From Hemibagrus wyckioides (lineage: Eukaryota; Chordata; Actinopteri; Siluriformes; Bagridae), in the NCBI RefSeq assembly GCF_019097595.1, contig NC_080718.1:12370657-12434656 (forward strand): DNA of 64,000 nt. Reading direction: 5' to 3'. Shown piece after piece: positions 11,336-25,044 of the stretch. Numbering within the stretch: position 1 is the stretch's first letter; every line of letters begins with the position of its first letter. The position numbers were made by a program, and so were the translations under genes. The notes under the pieces were generated by a model. The model was not told the DNA's origin, ran no database searches, and saw only the letters and a program-made list of their open reading frames with translations.

Positions 11336-14300
11336 TGTAAAACATTTTATGTTCATAATAGGGTGAAATATGAGAAGTGCAGTCATATAAAGGATATATG
11401 TATCCATCAGATACATTTTTTATTCGAAATCACCTTAACCACTGCAGAGCCACAAGCACTCCTGCGGTCCCAGCCAAACCAGAGTTTATTAACACAATGC
11501 AGACAAAGCAGTAGAGGCAGGAGGCAGAACACACTGCAGACCTGCCCTTCACACAAACTGCTGCTTAGACATCACACCTCCAATCCAATGCAACATCACT
11601 AACAGAATGCAATCCAAGAAACCCTGGTATGTATTACAAGCGATATCTGAGTTCACACATCTACAGTTATATTTTAATTAACTATTCAAAATAACTCAGG
11701 CTTTTAAAAGATACTATAAGCTCCTGTAACTGTAATGATGATTACAGTTTATCACATTATCACATTATAAGTCTACATTTTTACTACAGAATACAAATAT
11801 GCAAATGAGTATTATAAAAAATAACTTTTCTGCATCCAAAACAATTCCTTCAAATAAATAAATAAATAAATAAATATATATATATATACAGTATTATAAT
11901 GCAAGCAAATATTTTTGTAATTTCAATATTATTTATTATTAGAAGGCAAAATAATTACACTATAATATTATCAAATTAAATAAAATAAAATAACAGCCTT
12001 CAGTTAAAACAATTGCAACAAAACACATATTATACAAGCATTCCACATGTTTTCATATATACGAAAGTATAAAACTGATAGGCCACAGGAGATAAATCCA
12101 GAGACCAAACACATTAATAATACAGAAACTAGCCTTTACGCTGTCTGCATGGACATATGTGTCTTATTGATCTATGAAATGTCTGCTCTGCCAGGAGATC
12201 GAAAAGTGTGCCAATATCTGTGTCAGAAAACTGGGCCGGCTCCAGCTAAATGGGAAATTTGACCTCCTACAGTAAATCAGCAGAGAATACCAGAGCCTTT
12301 TAGAGATTACCGTTATATGTCTACTAGATATTATGTGACCAAGGGTGGGGTTCTGTGTGGATCTTGGATAAAACGAGAATGTAGTGAAAGTGAAGGGAAC
12401 TTTATCAAGTCTTCAATACTAAACTTTAAACTGAAATTTATGTGCCAGTTTAAGGGTTAGTTTAAGTGCAGGCATAATTTATACTCAGTCAGTTATATAG
12501 ATTCTCTTTGGGTAATAAATTTAAGCATATAAAATCTTAGCGCTAGTGGTTAAAGGGGAATGCATAGCCATAAAAATGTACAAAGTGTGCTAGCTACACG
12601 AATCATAAGCATGATTCTGGCAGTCACAGTGAGCATGTGATGAAGCACAATCAGGCTCCATTTAAATAGAAACTGAACTAGAATAACTCTCATTAGATTG
12701 CTAACAACAGTTATTAGCAATTTAACAGTAGCGTAATTGTTGATCGCATCCTAGATTAGACTTTTTTTTGCACTTCACTGCAACAAATTATTCGTGCACA
12801 ACCCCCAAAAAGTGCTCCATGCACATTTTACAAAGCAATTTATACAAACAGTATTTAAACTATCAGAACAGGCAGAACTAATGCTACATTCTTGCATTAG
12901 CAAGCAAGATACAGTGCTCAGGATAATTCCATTCTGTAGATTTGTATGTATTATTTTTTTCAGTATTTCAGTGCTATATACAGTAGTGTTGGTAAAACAG
13001 GGAATTCAGGTACAATTTCATTTTAAAAAAGACAAAATTAACTATTCATAAAATTTCTCTTAACTAAATAAAGTAACAAATGCAATAAGAATAAAATCAC
13101 TGCTTTACATTAATCTAGGTTTTATTCAGTAATTTAAAGAAATGTAATGATATCAATGATCACGATTGAGATTACATTTTCCTGGTGTCCTGTTCCATGT
13201 GTGAGATGTTATTCCAGCATGTTTTCTTTTTTTATTTTTACTAAAATATTAGTAAAGCTAGTGAAGAGAAGTTAAGTATGCAGACTCCCAATGTGTGAGC
13301 CATTTCTGATTCACAGAGCCTTAGCGCTTGAGGCAGAATGCTCATTGGCTCAAAGAGAACATGACAACAGCAGAGAAAAAAGCAGCCAATCATGGTGGTC
13401 TCTTATTCTCCAGAACTTAGCAGGCATTGTTCTTTGCTGCGTTTTCATCATTAGCAGCCCTGAATCACAGATATTTGTCATCAATTGCTAAGACTCAGGA
13501 CAGCATATTCTCTGATGTTGGAGACTTTTTTGGATTTATAACAAATAATAACTGTGTGTAAAATTACACTCACTCTGCCTTCATGTTTTATCTATTGGTG
13601 CATAAGAAAAGTCTCACTATTCAGATGAAAGGCCAGCTGTTATTTGACAAGATGCCATGTCATGCTTGCTTGCTTTATAGGTATTAATACTTGCATCTGT
13701 CAAGAACCATGTTCACAATCCCTTGCTGAGCTACTTATTCCCTACCCCATGGGGACTGCTTTTTTCTGTGAAAACACTGCAGTGAAGGTACCCAAATGGC
13801 ACCAAAAGTAATGCAGGGTGACACCTTGCTTCCTGTCAATCAACTAATCTGATATTTAAAAAAAAATCAACCTACCTCTACACCATGCTACACTTGCACA
13901 TACCTCTAAAATCTCGTCTCATCTCTACAGCACATTTAAAATCACACTAGTGCTTTCTGCTGCTATTGTATATTTCTTAGTATGCACTACAGAATATGAT
14001 CAATTTGGTGAATTTGATTTCAATAATTTAAAACTGGTGCCATCTGGTGGAGGGAATTAAGAAATGTCCTACCAAAGAGATGGAAAGGTCAGACCGTTTT
14101 GAATGCAAGTTTACCTCTTTTAATTTACTTGGAATTTACCCTAAGCATCTGAAAGGTCTAGTACATGAAGACAGACTACAGGACAGCAGGACTGGATAGA
14201 AAATTGCACCATTGCTGCCAGCCACTAAGGGTGTATTGTACTCTGGAGAATATCTGTATAACCTATAAACCCTACAACACAAAGAATGTGTAGAATGTCC

Positions 14301-15375
14301 ACTGTGAATTGTATTTGATTGCACAACAAACCAAAGTTAATGAACTCTTAAGGCTCTGTATAGCACACCCCTTTGAGAGACATCTGTCTCCATATTGTCA
14401 GGTGGGATGAGCCGTTAACTCAAAGTGATCGTCTCTGATACTTAAGAACCTGGCGCTTCATCTGTGTTTTAAAACTAGATCAGACACTGAATAGGTGCAC
14501 AGATTCAATGACAGTGATATGCTACAAAATTCTACATATATGGAAGTGTGGTGTCCAAGTAACACCTGCTATAAGTAAGTGTGTTTAAAATCCCCACCTG
14601 CCTGAAGGATCCCGAGAAATTAGCATCTGCTTTTGCTGACAGGAATTTCATGAAAATCTGTCACAGAAGCACAGTCTCCATGTGGCAGTTGCAGTATGAG
14701 GCCTATTTTAATTAAATAATTCACTGACTCATTAAATTAAGTCAAGTCATTAATATTAATTCTGACACCATCAGAAAAGCAGCCCACAACATTTATTTCA
14801 GGGCTTTAATGGAATGGAATTTTTCATTTATGCCCTAAATGTAGAATTATATATTTCTACCAAACAGTGAATGTTTAGTGAATCCACCTGCAAGAGATTA
14901 CTAAAAGATTTAAAGGAAGAATGCACATCAATGCTCTCTGAGTTATTCAGTGAGTTTATCTAATTAAACTCGCTTCTGTGTTTCATTTTACCAGCACCTG
15001 TCAGTGACAGCTTCAGGAGCTTGCTTGTCTTGGCCTGCCTAAGACTGTGCAGATTTCAATAATCTATGAATTCTAATAACTAGCCTAGGCACCAAAATAT
15101 ACACTGGTTTGAACAACACCCTTAAACTTTAAACAGAGTGCTCGTTCCAACAAACCCTTACAGCCCCAGAGCCTTCACTTACCATTTCAACACCTGCTAA
15201 TTCCATCTGATAACAGAAACCATCGCCTCAGAGAAAAAAACAATTCTCTCAGCGTTACTTCAGGGTTAAGAGCCAGGATTTAGGATTAGCAGAAACATTC
15301 TGTTATTATGATGAATAAAATCTATAGATCCTGCAGTGAATGAGCTCCAGCTGACACTGTGTCTGGAAGCTCTAC
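11336..15375. other. nhsl1 intron, unassigned
   Basis: It contains short (AAAT)n and (AT)n runs near 11855-11890 and otherwise no recognised repeat. Low-repeat stretches at about 13290-13500 and 14940-15090 could be regulatory; the latter carries the palindrome CTGTCAGTGACAG at 14998-15010. Confidence 0.5.
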
Positions 15376-15667
15376 CTGTAATATCCTCCTGCATGGGCTT
15401 GAAAGTGCTGCTGTGATGCGTCTGTAGTGACTGTGTGGTCTTAAGTACTGGTGTTCCATCCCAGTGCCTGGATTGCCGGAGTCTATCGTGCTGCTGGTGA
15501 ATCTTGGAGGTGAGGAGCCTACGACGAAGACTGCCTCCATTCTTGGGCTGGAGGTTGTTTGGCTTGTGGATGTAGAGAGGAAGTAGCTCATCCTCATCTT
15601 CATAGTAGGTCCTGTTCCAGCATTTCCCTGCTGGCTGGTGAGAGATGCAGTCTACGTATGCGATCAT
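15376..15667 (-). CDS. candidate nhsl1 alternative first exon, 97 codons
   Basis: An open frame starts at an ATG (MIAYVDCISHQPAGK) after an in-frame TGA and runs 97 codons to a donor ACAG|GTAGAG at 15375. The donor leaves one base, the same phase as the other nhsl1 first exons, and would give ...[13 protein letters not shown] after splicing to 3834. The peptide has an acidic patch (YYEDEDELLPLYI, about residues 21-33), then a basic serine/histidine/glutamine-rich part. I do not recognise a domain. The block is richer in GC and poorer in stops than the surrounding intron; a second frame is also open across 15603-15322, so openness alone is weak evidence. It could be a further alternative nhsl1 start, an exon of another transcript, or a chance frame. 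Conservation in other fishes would decide. Confidence 0.5.
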
Positions 15668-15960
15668 CTTCCGCTTCACAACAGTTCCTCAGAGTCAGCA
15701 TTCCAACATAGTCGCGTGCATAAAAAGCACTTAAAATTATGAGTTCACCTTAAACAATGCAAGCTAAAATGAACTTAAAACACTGTAAAAAGCAAAGCAA
15801 GTTTTAAATCTCCACAGTCTTCACAAGAAGGCTACTGTCTCTAAAGTGAAATAAGATAGCAATCTGGAGATTTTACCTGCTACTCACTGGGAGTCTAGAT
15901 TGAAAGGATGCATTACTCAGCTTGCCTACTTTGTTTAGCTAATCTGTAAAACTGGATTAT
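15668..15960 (-). promoter_or_regulatory. possible promoter side of the 97-codon exon
   Basis: This is the sequence directly upstream of the candidate exon at 15667. It contains a small CpG cluster (TCGCGTGC at 15713-15720) followed on the minus strand side by ordinary AT-rich DNA. The inference is from position only. Confidence 0.2.
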
Positions 15961-17001
15961 CCGACTCCATCCAAGTGCTAATAATGAGAGGCTCCCACAC
16001 TGCAGATGGTCAACTTGGAGTAAGCGATTACTGCTACTGGTCTCAAGTCTTATACATCAATCACCCTCACTCAGTTTACTTGTTTATCTGCACTTATTCT
16101 TTTTTTGCTAAGCCTTGTGCTTAAACTCTGATGCTAAACTCAAACCTGTGGAGTTATACATAAGCCCCTCCTCAAACACATATATGTGAACCTCTTGTTT
16201 CTTGATGTACCAGAAAGAATGAGCATGTACTCCACCTACTGGTGATCACTAAGTGGTGCCCCAAGGCTTGTCACCTGTTTAGCATGCCAAACCCGGACAC
16301 CCCACATATTTAAGGTCAGTATTCCATTTGACACACCCCTTAAAGGTTCTTCCAGCTATATGGTATTTGACCTTGCTGCTATCAGTGGTGGTTTATTCTT
16401 CAAAAAAAGCTCATGGAAGTGAACACTCTTCTTATCTACAGATGCCTGCACAGACATTACACTTTACACATAGCTAATAATTACTTTATTACTTTTGTAT
16501 TCTTGTTCACATAATATAATGCGACTGCACATATTCCAGAGTCTACAGGTAGGATCTGTACTTTATCTACATACCTGTTGTACCACATTTCCCCTTGCAG
16601 ATTAGTGCTACCACTTTTACTAGAGTACCTGATTCTCAAGCATTAACCAATAAGCATTTCAATGTTCAACATTTTGTGCACATGTCAAATAAACTTGCAA
16701 CTTGCCACCTGGCAGTGTGAATTTCTTTCTTTTTTTGCTTCTTTTTGGAATGTTATTCTTGACCATTCTTGTGCTTTCTTATTACTTTAGACAGACAAAG
16801 TGTCTTGTGGCCGCTTTCTTTAAGATTATCTGTTAAAAAAAAGAATTTATTAACAAGTATTTATTGTTTGTTTTTCTCTCACTGCAGAACTTTGCAAAAA
16901 CATGTGATCAAATTACAGTTAAAACTGGACACCCTGAAAACTGGACTGTCCAGTGAAAACTATATACGTGGCAACCCCAAGGATCTTGGATCACGAGAAC
17001 G

Positions 17002-17034
17002 AACACACACACACACTCACACACACACACACAC
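17002..17034. repeat. (AC)n microsatellite
   Basis: AC run with one CT-type interruption. Confidence 0.92.
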
Positions 17035-17632
17035 ATGCTCACACACAGAACATGCAGAATCGTTGTGGTAAGAATCAAAAGCTAACAAGATAAATTTCAT
17101 GGCTTGAATGATAGTTGGAGAACTGCTGACCATGAGCTGTGTTCCACAGAAGGATCACTCATACAAAAGAACAATATGAGCAAACCTATAACATATATCA
17201 CTTTATTTGCACATCTCGGCCAGAAATATTGCAATCAGCCATTTCATCACACTAAGATCTGATTATGGTCCACCCAAGGACTGATCCAAACCTCAAGCTC
17301 AGCTCTATGGATGTCTGCCACAGTGAAATTCGAGTGCTCCACCTAGCACTAACATGCCAAAACCATGGGGAGCGAAATCCTAATTTCATCACTGATGCCA
17401 AACTCAAAACCACTTATGTCCTCTCCACTCCACAGAACAAACAATGTGATTACATTATTGCTAAACACCAACAAATCCAAGCATGTTTGGTAACAATGAT
17501 AATATTTAGCTGCTTTAGGCATGTGCTTGCTCCCTCACTGTGTTCATTGTGAAGAGTTTCAAGCAGTGTAAGCTACTAAGTTTTAGTAACTAATGGAAAC
17601 AGTTATATTGTCAAAAAGCTACACAAAAGCTG

Positions 17633-17701
17633 TCTCTTCTCTTCTCTTCTCTTCTCTTCTCTTCTCTTCTCTTCTCTTCTCTTCTCTTCTCTTCTCTTCT
17701 C
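17633..17701. repeat. (TCTTC)14 microsatellite
   Basis: Perfect pentanucleotide pyrimidine tract of about 69 bp; its mirror-like pyrimidine strand could form a triplex. Confidence 0.97.
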
Positions 17702-19452
17702 ACACTGCTTAATTTGCAGAACAGTTTGACTCTCTTGAAGCAAGCTTGAAAGTTAAAAGTGGCAAAACGTCTTTTCTGTCGCCTAGTGAAGAAAAAAAAA
17801 TAAAACCTCCATTGATGACACTAGAAATTGCACTGTTTCCAGAGGTTAAATCTGTGCTAATGTTAAAGGCACTTAAAATAACTTGAAAATATAGTTGCAC
17901 TAACAGCTTTGGTACATTGGTGAACCCAAAACAGGTCCAAGTACAGTTTGTGGCTATAATGTAATGTAATTGTGGTTGGGCTGGTAAAGCGATTTCACAA
18001 GTATCATTCAGCAATATTTTTTTTGTTCAGTGGAATAAAGCTTTTTCCAGGTTTCCCCTTTCCTCCCTCCATCAACCCAGTTCCATCTCGTCATAAGCAA
18101 AAACTATCAAGTAGCTCACTTCCAAACAGTGAACCGCTAACACCACTGGGTATTTAATACTGTAGTTTAGGAGCTTTTCTGAGAAAGCCATTGTTGTGTC
18201 CAGTTCATCTTGAAGCCATTTAGCCGGCTGACAATTTTAGCCTTTAACGACCTGACGGCTGCAAAGATATTAGTTTTCACAGCTGCTGCACCCTTTACCA
18301 TGGATACAATAGTGTGTTATTAAACAAGATTCTCACACTTATTCTAATGTCAATACTTGTTCAACTTTAATGTTTTCTTTGTATTGAAAAAGAATGCATG
18401 AGGCAGATCAACAGGTTAAATAAATCTCTAAAGTTTTGAAAAGTACTAGGTGGTACTGCAGAAACAGTGTATACAGAAAAACCTTACTTGCTGTAGACTT
18501 TTACATTTCTAAATGGCTACAGATTTTTGGTCAGCTTTAGATAACCAACCAAGCTGAACACCCCATTAAATAACACAACCCAGTGACTTTGAATAGAGAA
18601 AAGGCTCTCCCACAAGGTGTCCTGGGAGCACAATGCCTCCAGAGGTCATGCTAGATAGACTCAGATGGCTGCGGTTTGAACATTCTGTAGTGAGTCAACC
18701 ATATCATCAAGATTGAAAGGCTGGGATTGAGCAACAATGGCTTCCATAGACCAAGAAGCTTTATACTAACAGAACCACCTGCAGGACCAAAACCAGTGGA
18801 CACCCAAGACATAGTGCTTATGAGGTTCATTACTGCTTCCACTCATTCATGATTAGCTTTCTGTCTTATTTTCTGTCATAAACTTTTGAAGCATTTGGTG
18901 TTGGGGAACACACTAATTAAAATCACCTTTTTATATGTTCCTTATTAGTTTTATAAGGTGTATTTAAATTGGTGTAAGCAACTGGCCTACTCAATACTTC
19001 AACAAATTGCTATTTATCCATTTGACATTTGCTAGCCTTCACAGCAGAATTGTTTATCTGGCATACAAAAGCTGCAATTAGCTTGTTTATCTTGTTTGTC
19101 CATATCAGCCCAGTATACTGGCTGTATGGTTTACCATGATTTGGTTTCATAGTGCCTTTGGATATTATACAATTCTTTGGGTACAGCCATTCCTATGAGG
19201 AAATTAAACAAGTAGGTTTCTGGTTTATTCACTGTATGTCCTGGAATACCCAGCATTGTTTCATTGACAAAAAAAAAAAACTTTTCTTTTTCAATGAAAT
19301 GCAATGTTAGGCCATCTGTGTACATTAATCCGTATATGCTACTGACATTGTTGCCAAATAATGTGAGAAAGACCTCTAGTGGATAACTTAGTGACTGCAT
19401 CTTGGCATAAAATAATGAGTTTTTCCCCATATCTGGCTTATCATCATTTTGT

Positions 19453-19683
19453 TCCATCCATCCATCCATCCATTTTCTCTACCACTTATCCTACATACAG
19501 TCACAAGAAACCTTTCCCAGGGGAATTGGGGCATGAGTTCGGGGACACCCAGAATGGGCAAGTTAGGTATGCCAATCAGCCTGCAGTGCATGTCTTTGAA
19601 CTGGCAGAGGAAACCAGAGTACCCAGAGGAAACCCTGTTAGCATGGGGAGAACTCAAACATGCTAACCTCTAACTGCACCCCT
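19453..19683 (+). repeat. (ATCC)n-linked interspersed repeat, copy 1
   Basis: A CATC array at 19453-19473 is followed by ATTTTCTCTACCACTTATCC, GCCAATCAGCCTGCAGTGCA, TGTCTTTGAACTGGCAGAGG and AAACCAGAGTACCCAGAGG. This is a common fish interspersed repeat; I do not assign its class. Other copies are at 45041, 46040, 46509 and 55662. Confidence 0.75.
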
Positions 19684-22600
19684 CTTCTTATATGTAATTT
19701 GCAACTACTCTAAGGTCCATTAACGCAATTAATATTAGCATGCACATATTTAACATGCCAACATATTTGTTTATATATAGTCACTCAAGCCAATGCCAGT
19801 GCCATACTGGTAGAATGACATGCTATTTAATAAGGCTTATCATAGCGATGGAACTTAAGCTTTAAGCCAAAAGTTGCATTCTTTCAATTCCAATGCTAAA
19901 ACTCTGGTGGCTCTCAATCCTCTCAGTAGTAGTTTTATTAGAACAATGATCTGTGGCACAGCAGACATTGATGCATATCTGTGGTGTACCAAGGGGGATG
20001 ATTGTGAATTTTACAGTAAAGCAACGGTAGCATTTAAGCACTAGCTCAAAAGATAAGGTTGTCGTATACTTGAGAAATCTTTGGGAACGGTATAGAAATA
20101 GCTGTCCTGACCCAGATGTGGAGGGCAGCCTTAGATGTGGAAAAAGGCACACATTAACGAATAAGAAGGTTAAACAAGAAGATTCAAATATTACTAGAAT
20201 ACTTACTATGACAGAGAATGGATTTCAAATTTCTAGCATCATAGTATAGAAATAAATCAGCCAGCATATTCAAGCTCTAGCTATTCAATCCTATTTATTT
20301 ATTGGAAATAGCCCACATTCCTAACACGGTAGGAGTAATCACCCCCATTAAAGGTTTTCATCTTAAACCACTGCATTCTTTATCTTTCCTCCTTCTTCTT
20401 CTAATCATAAAGAAGAATGACCTTCCTTTGTTTTCCATCTGATCTCTGGGAGTGTGTAAAAGTGAAGGTCTCAACCTCAGTAGATCACATACAAAATTCC
20501 ATTAATGCTAGGGAGGGTCTGCACACACCAGGCAGCTGTGCAGGGTGTGTCTCTGTGTATGGTTACATGTTCATGAGGATCTGACACTGAATCAACATAT
20601 CTGCAGACATGTTATACATTTCAAATGACCTTTAATTCCAGTAGTGTGGTCACATTTCAGGACCATGGGCCAAAATATACTTACAAAGTATTGTTTTATA
20701 CCATATTACACCTAATAATTTAAATGTTTGACTTGGGCATTTGAAGAAACCATTTTAATCTAATTTTATCTTACAAAATGGATGGATGAATGTATAGACT
20801 GATAGGTATACCTTACTGGAGGGATATACACAGACTATTGATGGATTGATCCCCAAGGGGAAATAATAATAGTATATAACATAATAGTATTTTGTTTCAT
20901 TCTTTAAAAAAGTTCTTAGCTTCCAGTAACTACTGCTGACTATAACCATGCTCTTTTTCCCTAGGGCAAAAATCTGAGCTGGTGCATGTATAAATTATTT
21001 TTGTCATCACCATGGGAAACTAATATGCCTTTCAACACATACAAGATGGATATTATTTTCACAAGTCATGTTATATGCAGAAAAACTACATGAGAAGTTA
21101 AGAGACACAAATTTGGGCCATAAGTTGTGGTAATAAATAGATTTTTGAACAAGATTGTAAGGATATATGTATAAAAATTAATCTTAACAAAAGGTGCCAA
21201 TAATTCTTAACCATTTTTTACCAGTATACTGGTGCTCCATTCTGCTGGCGGAATGGAAATTGACTTATCAGTATAAGCAAAAGTATTATTTCATGGCCAC
21301 AAGTCTGATGTAAAATTAGTTGGCTTTCAGTGTGAGATGTATTCACCTCTATTGGGATAAACTCAGTGCCTGATGATAACACCTTCACATTGTATATGCT
21401 CTTGGGGCATCCCAGAGAGCAAAAATGGGTTTAATATCACCATTTACTTTGAATATAGAAACATTTTTGTGGGAAAAAAAAACCCTAACCTTTTTTTATC
21501 TATGATCTATGCCCCAATGCTACAGAAAAGAAAAATCAGAAATACTCCCAAACAACTACAAATCCCTAAATCCTTCAGTGTCTTCTTTCATATAAGCCAT
21601 TAACCACCACTGTGGAGTGTGACACGACAAAGAAGGTCAATGCTGAACATGGACACTCCAAAACTCCAAATCTTTTGGCCTGTGTTAAAAAGGAGAAACT
21701 GTTAAACCTGGTTAAAACTGTTAGGATCTATTTCCCAATTACTTCAATGTCATACTGGAAGAAGAAAACTGAAATGTGTAGCATTTGTCAAATTGGGAAG
21801 AAAGAAATGATAAATGAATAGCCTAAAACAATGAGTTACCACTGTTTTGTTTTTGCTGGGTTCGGTGTGTGTGTTGGCTTTTCTAGGTCTATCAATTTAA
21901 TTTATTAGGAAAACTTTAAACATTTCACCCTCCTGCCTCCCACAAGAACTATCTCCTGCCCTGACTGAAGCCACATTGTTGATCTGTCTGTTCCAGAAAA
22001 GAGGACAGGTGAAAACCAGATGCAGTTTCCTGCTCATTAAAGATGTCTTTGACCTTGACTCTCCCTCATTTACCATGCAACAGCTTCCAAAGGTGCAAGT
22101 CAAGTTAGAGCCAGGGGGTTTCTGCACACATTTGCACACATATACTGCCCTATTGATAACAAGTTCATTCTTAAAACATGCTTTATGGAAATAACCATCT
22201 GCACTGATGCCTCTGGCTTGTCTGATTATAGCTGGGTTGACACGAGCATCTCAAAACCACACTATTTTTAGTAAAGGAGGTGTGGTGGTGATGGTGATGG
22301 TTGGCAGGGAAGGTTCTTATGATTGGCTTGTTTTGAAGCGTCTCTTTAAAACCTGTTCTAACCTGTACAGCTGCTCCCTCGTAACATCCAGGCACCCTCA
22401 TTTCTGATAAAAGCTAATATTTGCTGCACTCGATCTTAGCAAATAAAGGACAGACAATTACAGTTATCTACAAATCATTGTATCTGTACACTATACAAAA
22501 GTCTGTAGCTGAATCGTGGCAAATGTACTGATATACTGTGCACATAAAGATAATGCAGATTATACTGAGGTAGCTCTGTGTATATCATGACAGATAAAAC

Positions 22601-23314
22601 TCTGGATGTAGTCTATTTGTGTTTTAATATTTTGTTCTTGGATATATATTAGGGATAGAGTTTACTGACTGGCAATGTCATGTTCAATTTCTAAAAAATA
22701 AAATAATACTTGAAATGAAATGAAATTAAATAAAATTTCCTTTGTAATTCTTACAGACTTCTTATGCAATGGGGCTATTCAGATTTAAGGGCTTAAAAGA
22801 GTACACTAAGCCAAATACTATACTACTGAGATATTACATTACATATAAAATGTAAACATGTGGTTAATACATGAGCTAACACTGGTTCTCAAAGCAGGGG
22901 GACAGGAGTCTGTGAAGTATAGTTTTTATTAGTTACAGCAGTGGAAATCACAACCCACCATTATCAAAATGATTGTTTATTATTGCTTTCTTATAGTCAT
23001 TAGCCTGTTTTAATGGTCCCTGAATGGTTTAATCCAAACTCCAGTAAAAAGTAAAATAAAAACAACTTGGACCTAATGTGATTTGTCAATGGAAAGTTCA
23101 GAAACAGAAGGATATGTGGATCTATTAAATAGATAAAATATTACTGTACACATTTAAAGGGAATTCTGGCTTCAAAACGTTACACTAGACAATGAGAGGT
23201 GACTGAGCTCCAGGAATCCAGGTCATGGTGCTGAGCAGATTACTTCTATCTGACATCATGAGGGACTGTGCATGGTGAAAAGGTCACATGATATTGGGGC
23301 AGAGAAAGGAAGAA

Positions 23315-23335
23315 AGAGAGAGAGAGAGAGAGAGA
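23315..23335. repeat. (AG)n tract
   Basis: Purine dinucleotide run about 0.55 kb on the intron side of the MFCLR exon. Confidence 0.92.
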
Positions 23336-23883
23336 ATACAGGCTAAATACAAAAGGCCACCTGAGCTCATCACCAACAACTGAAGGAAAAATTTGAGCTT
23401 CTCCATAAATTTCGCCAAGAGAAGAACTGAAATAAATATGCATTGCACAGTTGCATGCCATAAATCTACAAAAATAACCTTTGCCATTCGATGGCTTTCT
23501 TGCAAGCTGCAAGAACAACAGCAACAGCATGCACTGTGATTGAAGTTCTCTGAAACTCAGGGAAACGCTTACACAAAGGACAACAATCTCTTTCCCCTTT
23601 AAACAGCTGGAGACTCTTCTGTCCTGGCAAAACTTAAACTCCTGTCACTTATTCCCCCATCTCTCCCTTAGTAGCCCGTTAGCTTGGTTTCCTCCCGAGA
23701 AAACAAAGGAAGCAGAGTAGAACGAAGCAGGGAGCACTTTGAAACCGAACACTGCAGCCCAAGTACAGCTGAGCGCTGCTCTCTTTTGTCCTCCTCCCTC
23801 AACTTTCTGCTGCAAGTTCAGCAGTCCATCTCCTACTCTCTTTCTCTGTCTCCCGTTTTTCCTTCTAAAAGAACGAGTCTTAC

Positions 23884-23899
23884 CTCTCAGACAGAACAT
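23884..23899 (-). CDS. nhsl1: nhsl1 alternative mini first exon (MFCLR)
   Basis: This is a candidate alternative first coding exon of only five codons plus one base. The minus strand reads GAGACC-ATG, then M-F-C-L-R, then a strong donor AGAG|GTAAGA at 23883. The phase is 1, as in the other nhsl1 first exons, so joining to exon 2 gives [14 protein letters not shown]. An in-frame TGA lies upstream and no other in-frame ATG intervenes. A short out-of-frame upstream ORF sits in the presumed 5' UTR (about 23950-23970). The surrounding 23650-24150 block is less AT-rich than its neighbours. A protein from this exon would lack the WAVE-homology domain. The call rests on donor strength, phase and context; such a short peptide cannot be proven by homology from the sequence alone. 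Confidence 0.6.
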
Positions 23900-24180
23900 G
23901 GTCTCCACTCCAGCTCTGTGTGGGCGTTTGAGTGTTTTACCAGTGTGTCAGAGTTTTTCAGAGAGCGCTGCCCTCATACAGCCTGGTGTCCCAGCTTAAG
24001 AAACTCCCTCTCTCGTCCCAGCACACACTCACACAGATACAGGCTTTAACCCCCTCCCTGGTCTTCTTTTGCACACACACACGCACACACTGCTGCTCAC
24101 TCCTGTGGCAGTCATCCAAACTCTGCTAAGCGCTATGGCAGTGTTATTCAAGCTTGTCATACATACTACTGTACTCGCAC
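23900..24180 (-). promoter_or_regulatory. presumed 5' UTR/promoter of the MFCLR exon
   Basis: This is a GC-richer block upstream of the mini exon, with CpGs in GCGCT and CGTCC contexts, a short (CA)n run near 24072-24090 and one short upstream ORF. Its role is inferred from the adjacent ATG and donor. Confidence 0.35.
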
Positions 24181-25044
24181 AGTACAGACTCCTATAGCTA
24201 TACAAACGAAGAGAGAAAGACAGAGGTGGAGAAAGAAAGAAAAATGAGAGAGAAAGACAGGGCATTACAGAAATGTGGTCAGAGTTCCTTTTTGCTTAAC
24301 TTTACCTCCAGCTGCAGCTCGATTGATTGTTTTCTGCTTGGCAGTGAGAGGTCATCTGACAAAAATAGGCAAATCCCCTAGACTCAATTGTTATCAAAAA
24401 GCTGACCAGAAGAGAACTATCCCAGGCTGTCACCACTTGCAAGTAAAATAAACATACAAATAGAAGGAAGTGCAAAATGCAGAAGGGGATATTTTAGGCT
24501 GCCAATTCAGATCCCAAATAAGGATTTTCACTCACAGTGAGGTAGTGAAATCTCACAACTTTGTTTCTAAAAATGAAAATCCCACAAAAAATCTGCTTTC
24601 AAGACCTTTAGTATAAATTCATTCAAACATACAGTGTGTAAGAATACATTGTAAAACATGAAAGCAGTGTAAAATCACATGAAAAGTCACATGAAACTAT
24701 TTCATCTCTCCACATCTAATTGTCATTGAACTCAAGTTTTCACAAATTAAACTTGAAGTACCCTGCGGTCTTGGCTGCTTGTGAATTATATGTCACTGTA
24801 CGTCACCATATATAACACCATTATAACACCATTCCTATAACATCATGACTGACATATGACTGTCAAAAATGATTTCAGTTAATTAGTTACTTAGTCCCCA
24901 AGGTGGATTGTCTTTGGCTTTACTGTATAGTATTAACAAGAACATCAACATAACTACCTAAAAACAACGAAAAAAAATACATTAAAACACTATGAAAAAT
25001 CTAAAAGTTCAATATATACATTGTACTTCAACATACAAATGCAT
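24181..25044. other. nhsl1 intron, nothing recognised
   Basis: Purine-rich start (24205-24262, GAGAAAGA-like), then plain AT-rich DNA. Confidence 0.55.

Larger units (their letters stand above)
15961..23314. other. nhsl1 intron between two candidate first exons
   Basis: Apart from the repeats listed at 17002, 17633 and 19453 it is AT-rich. A possible LINE 3' remnant ends near 16705 (CACATGTCAAATAAACTTGC). A Tc1-like end fragment (GGTGCCAATAATTCTTAACC) is at 21193-21212. No exon seen. Confidence 0.5.
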
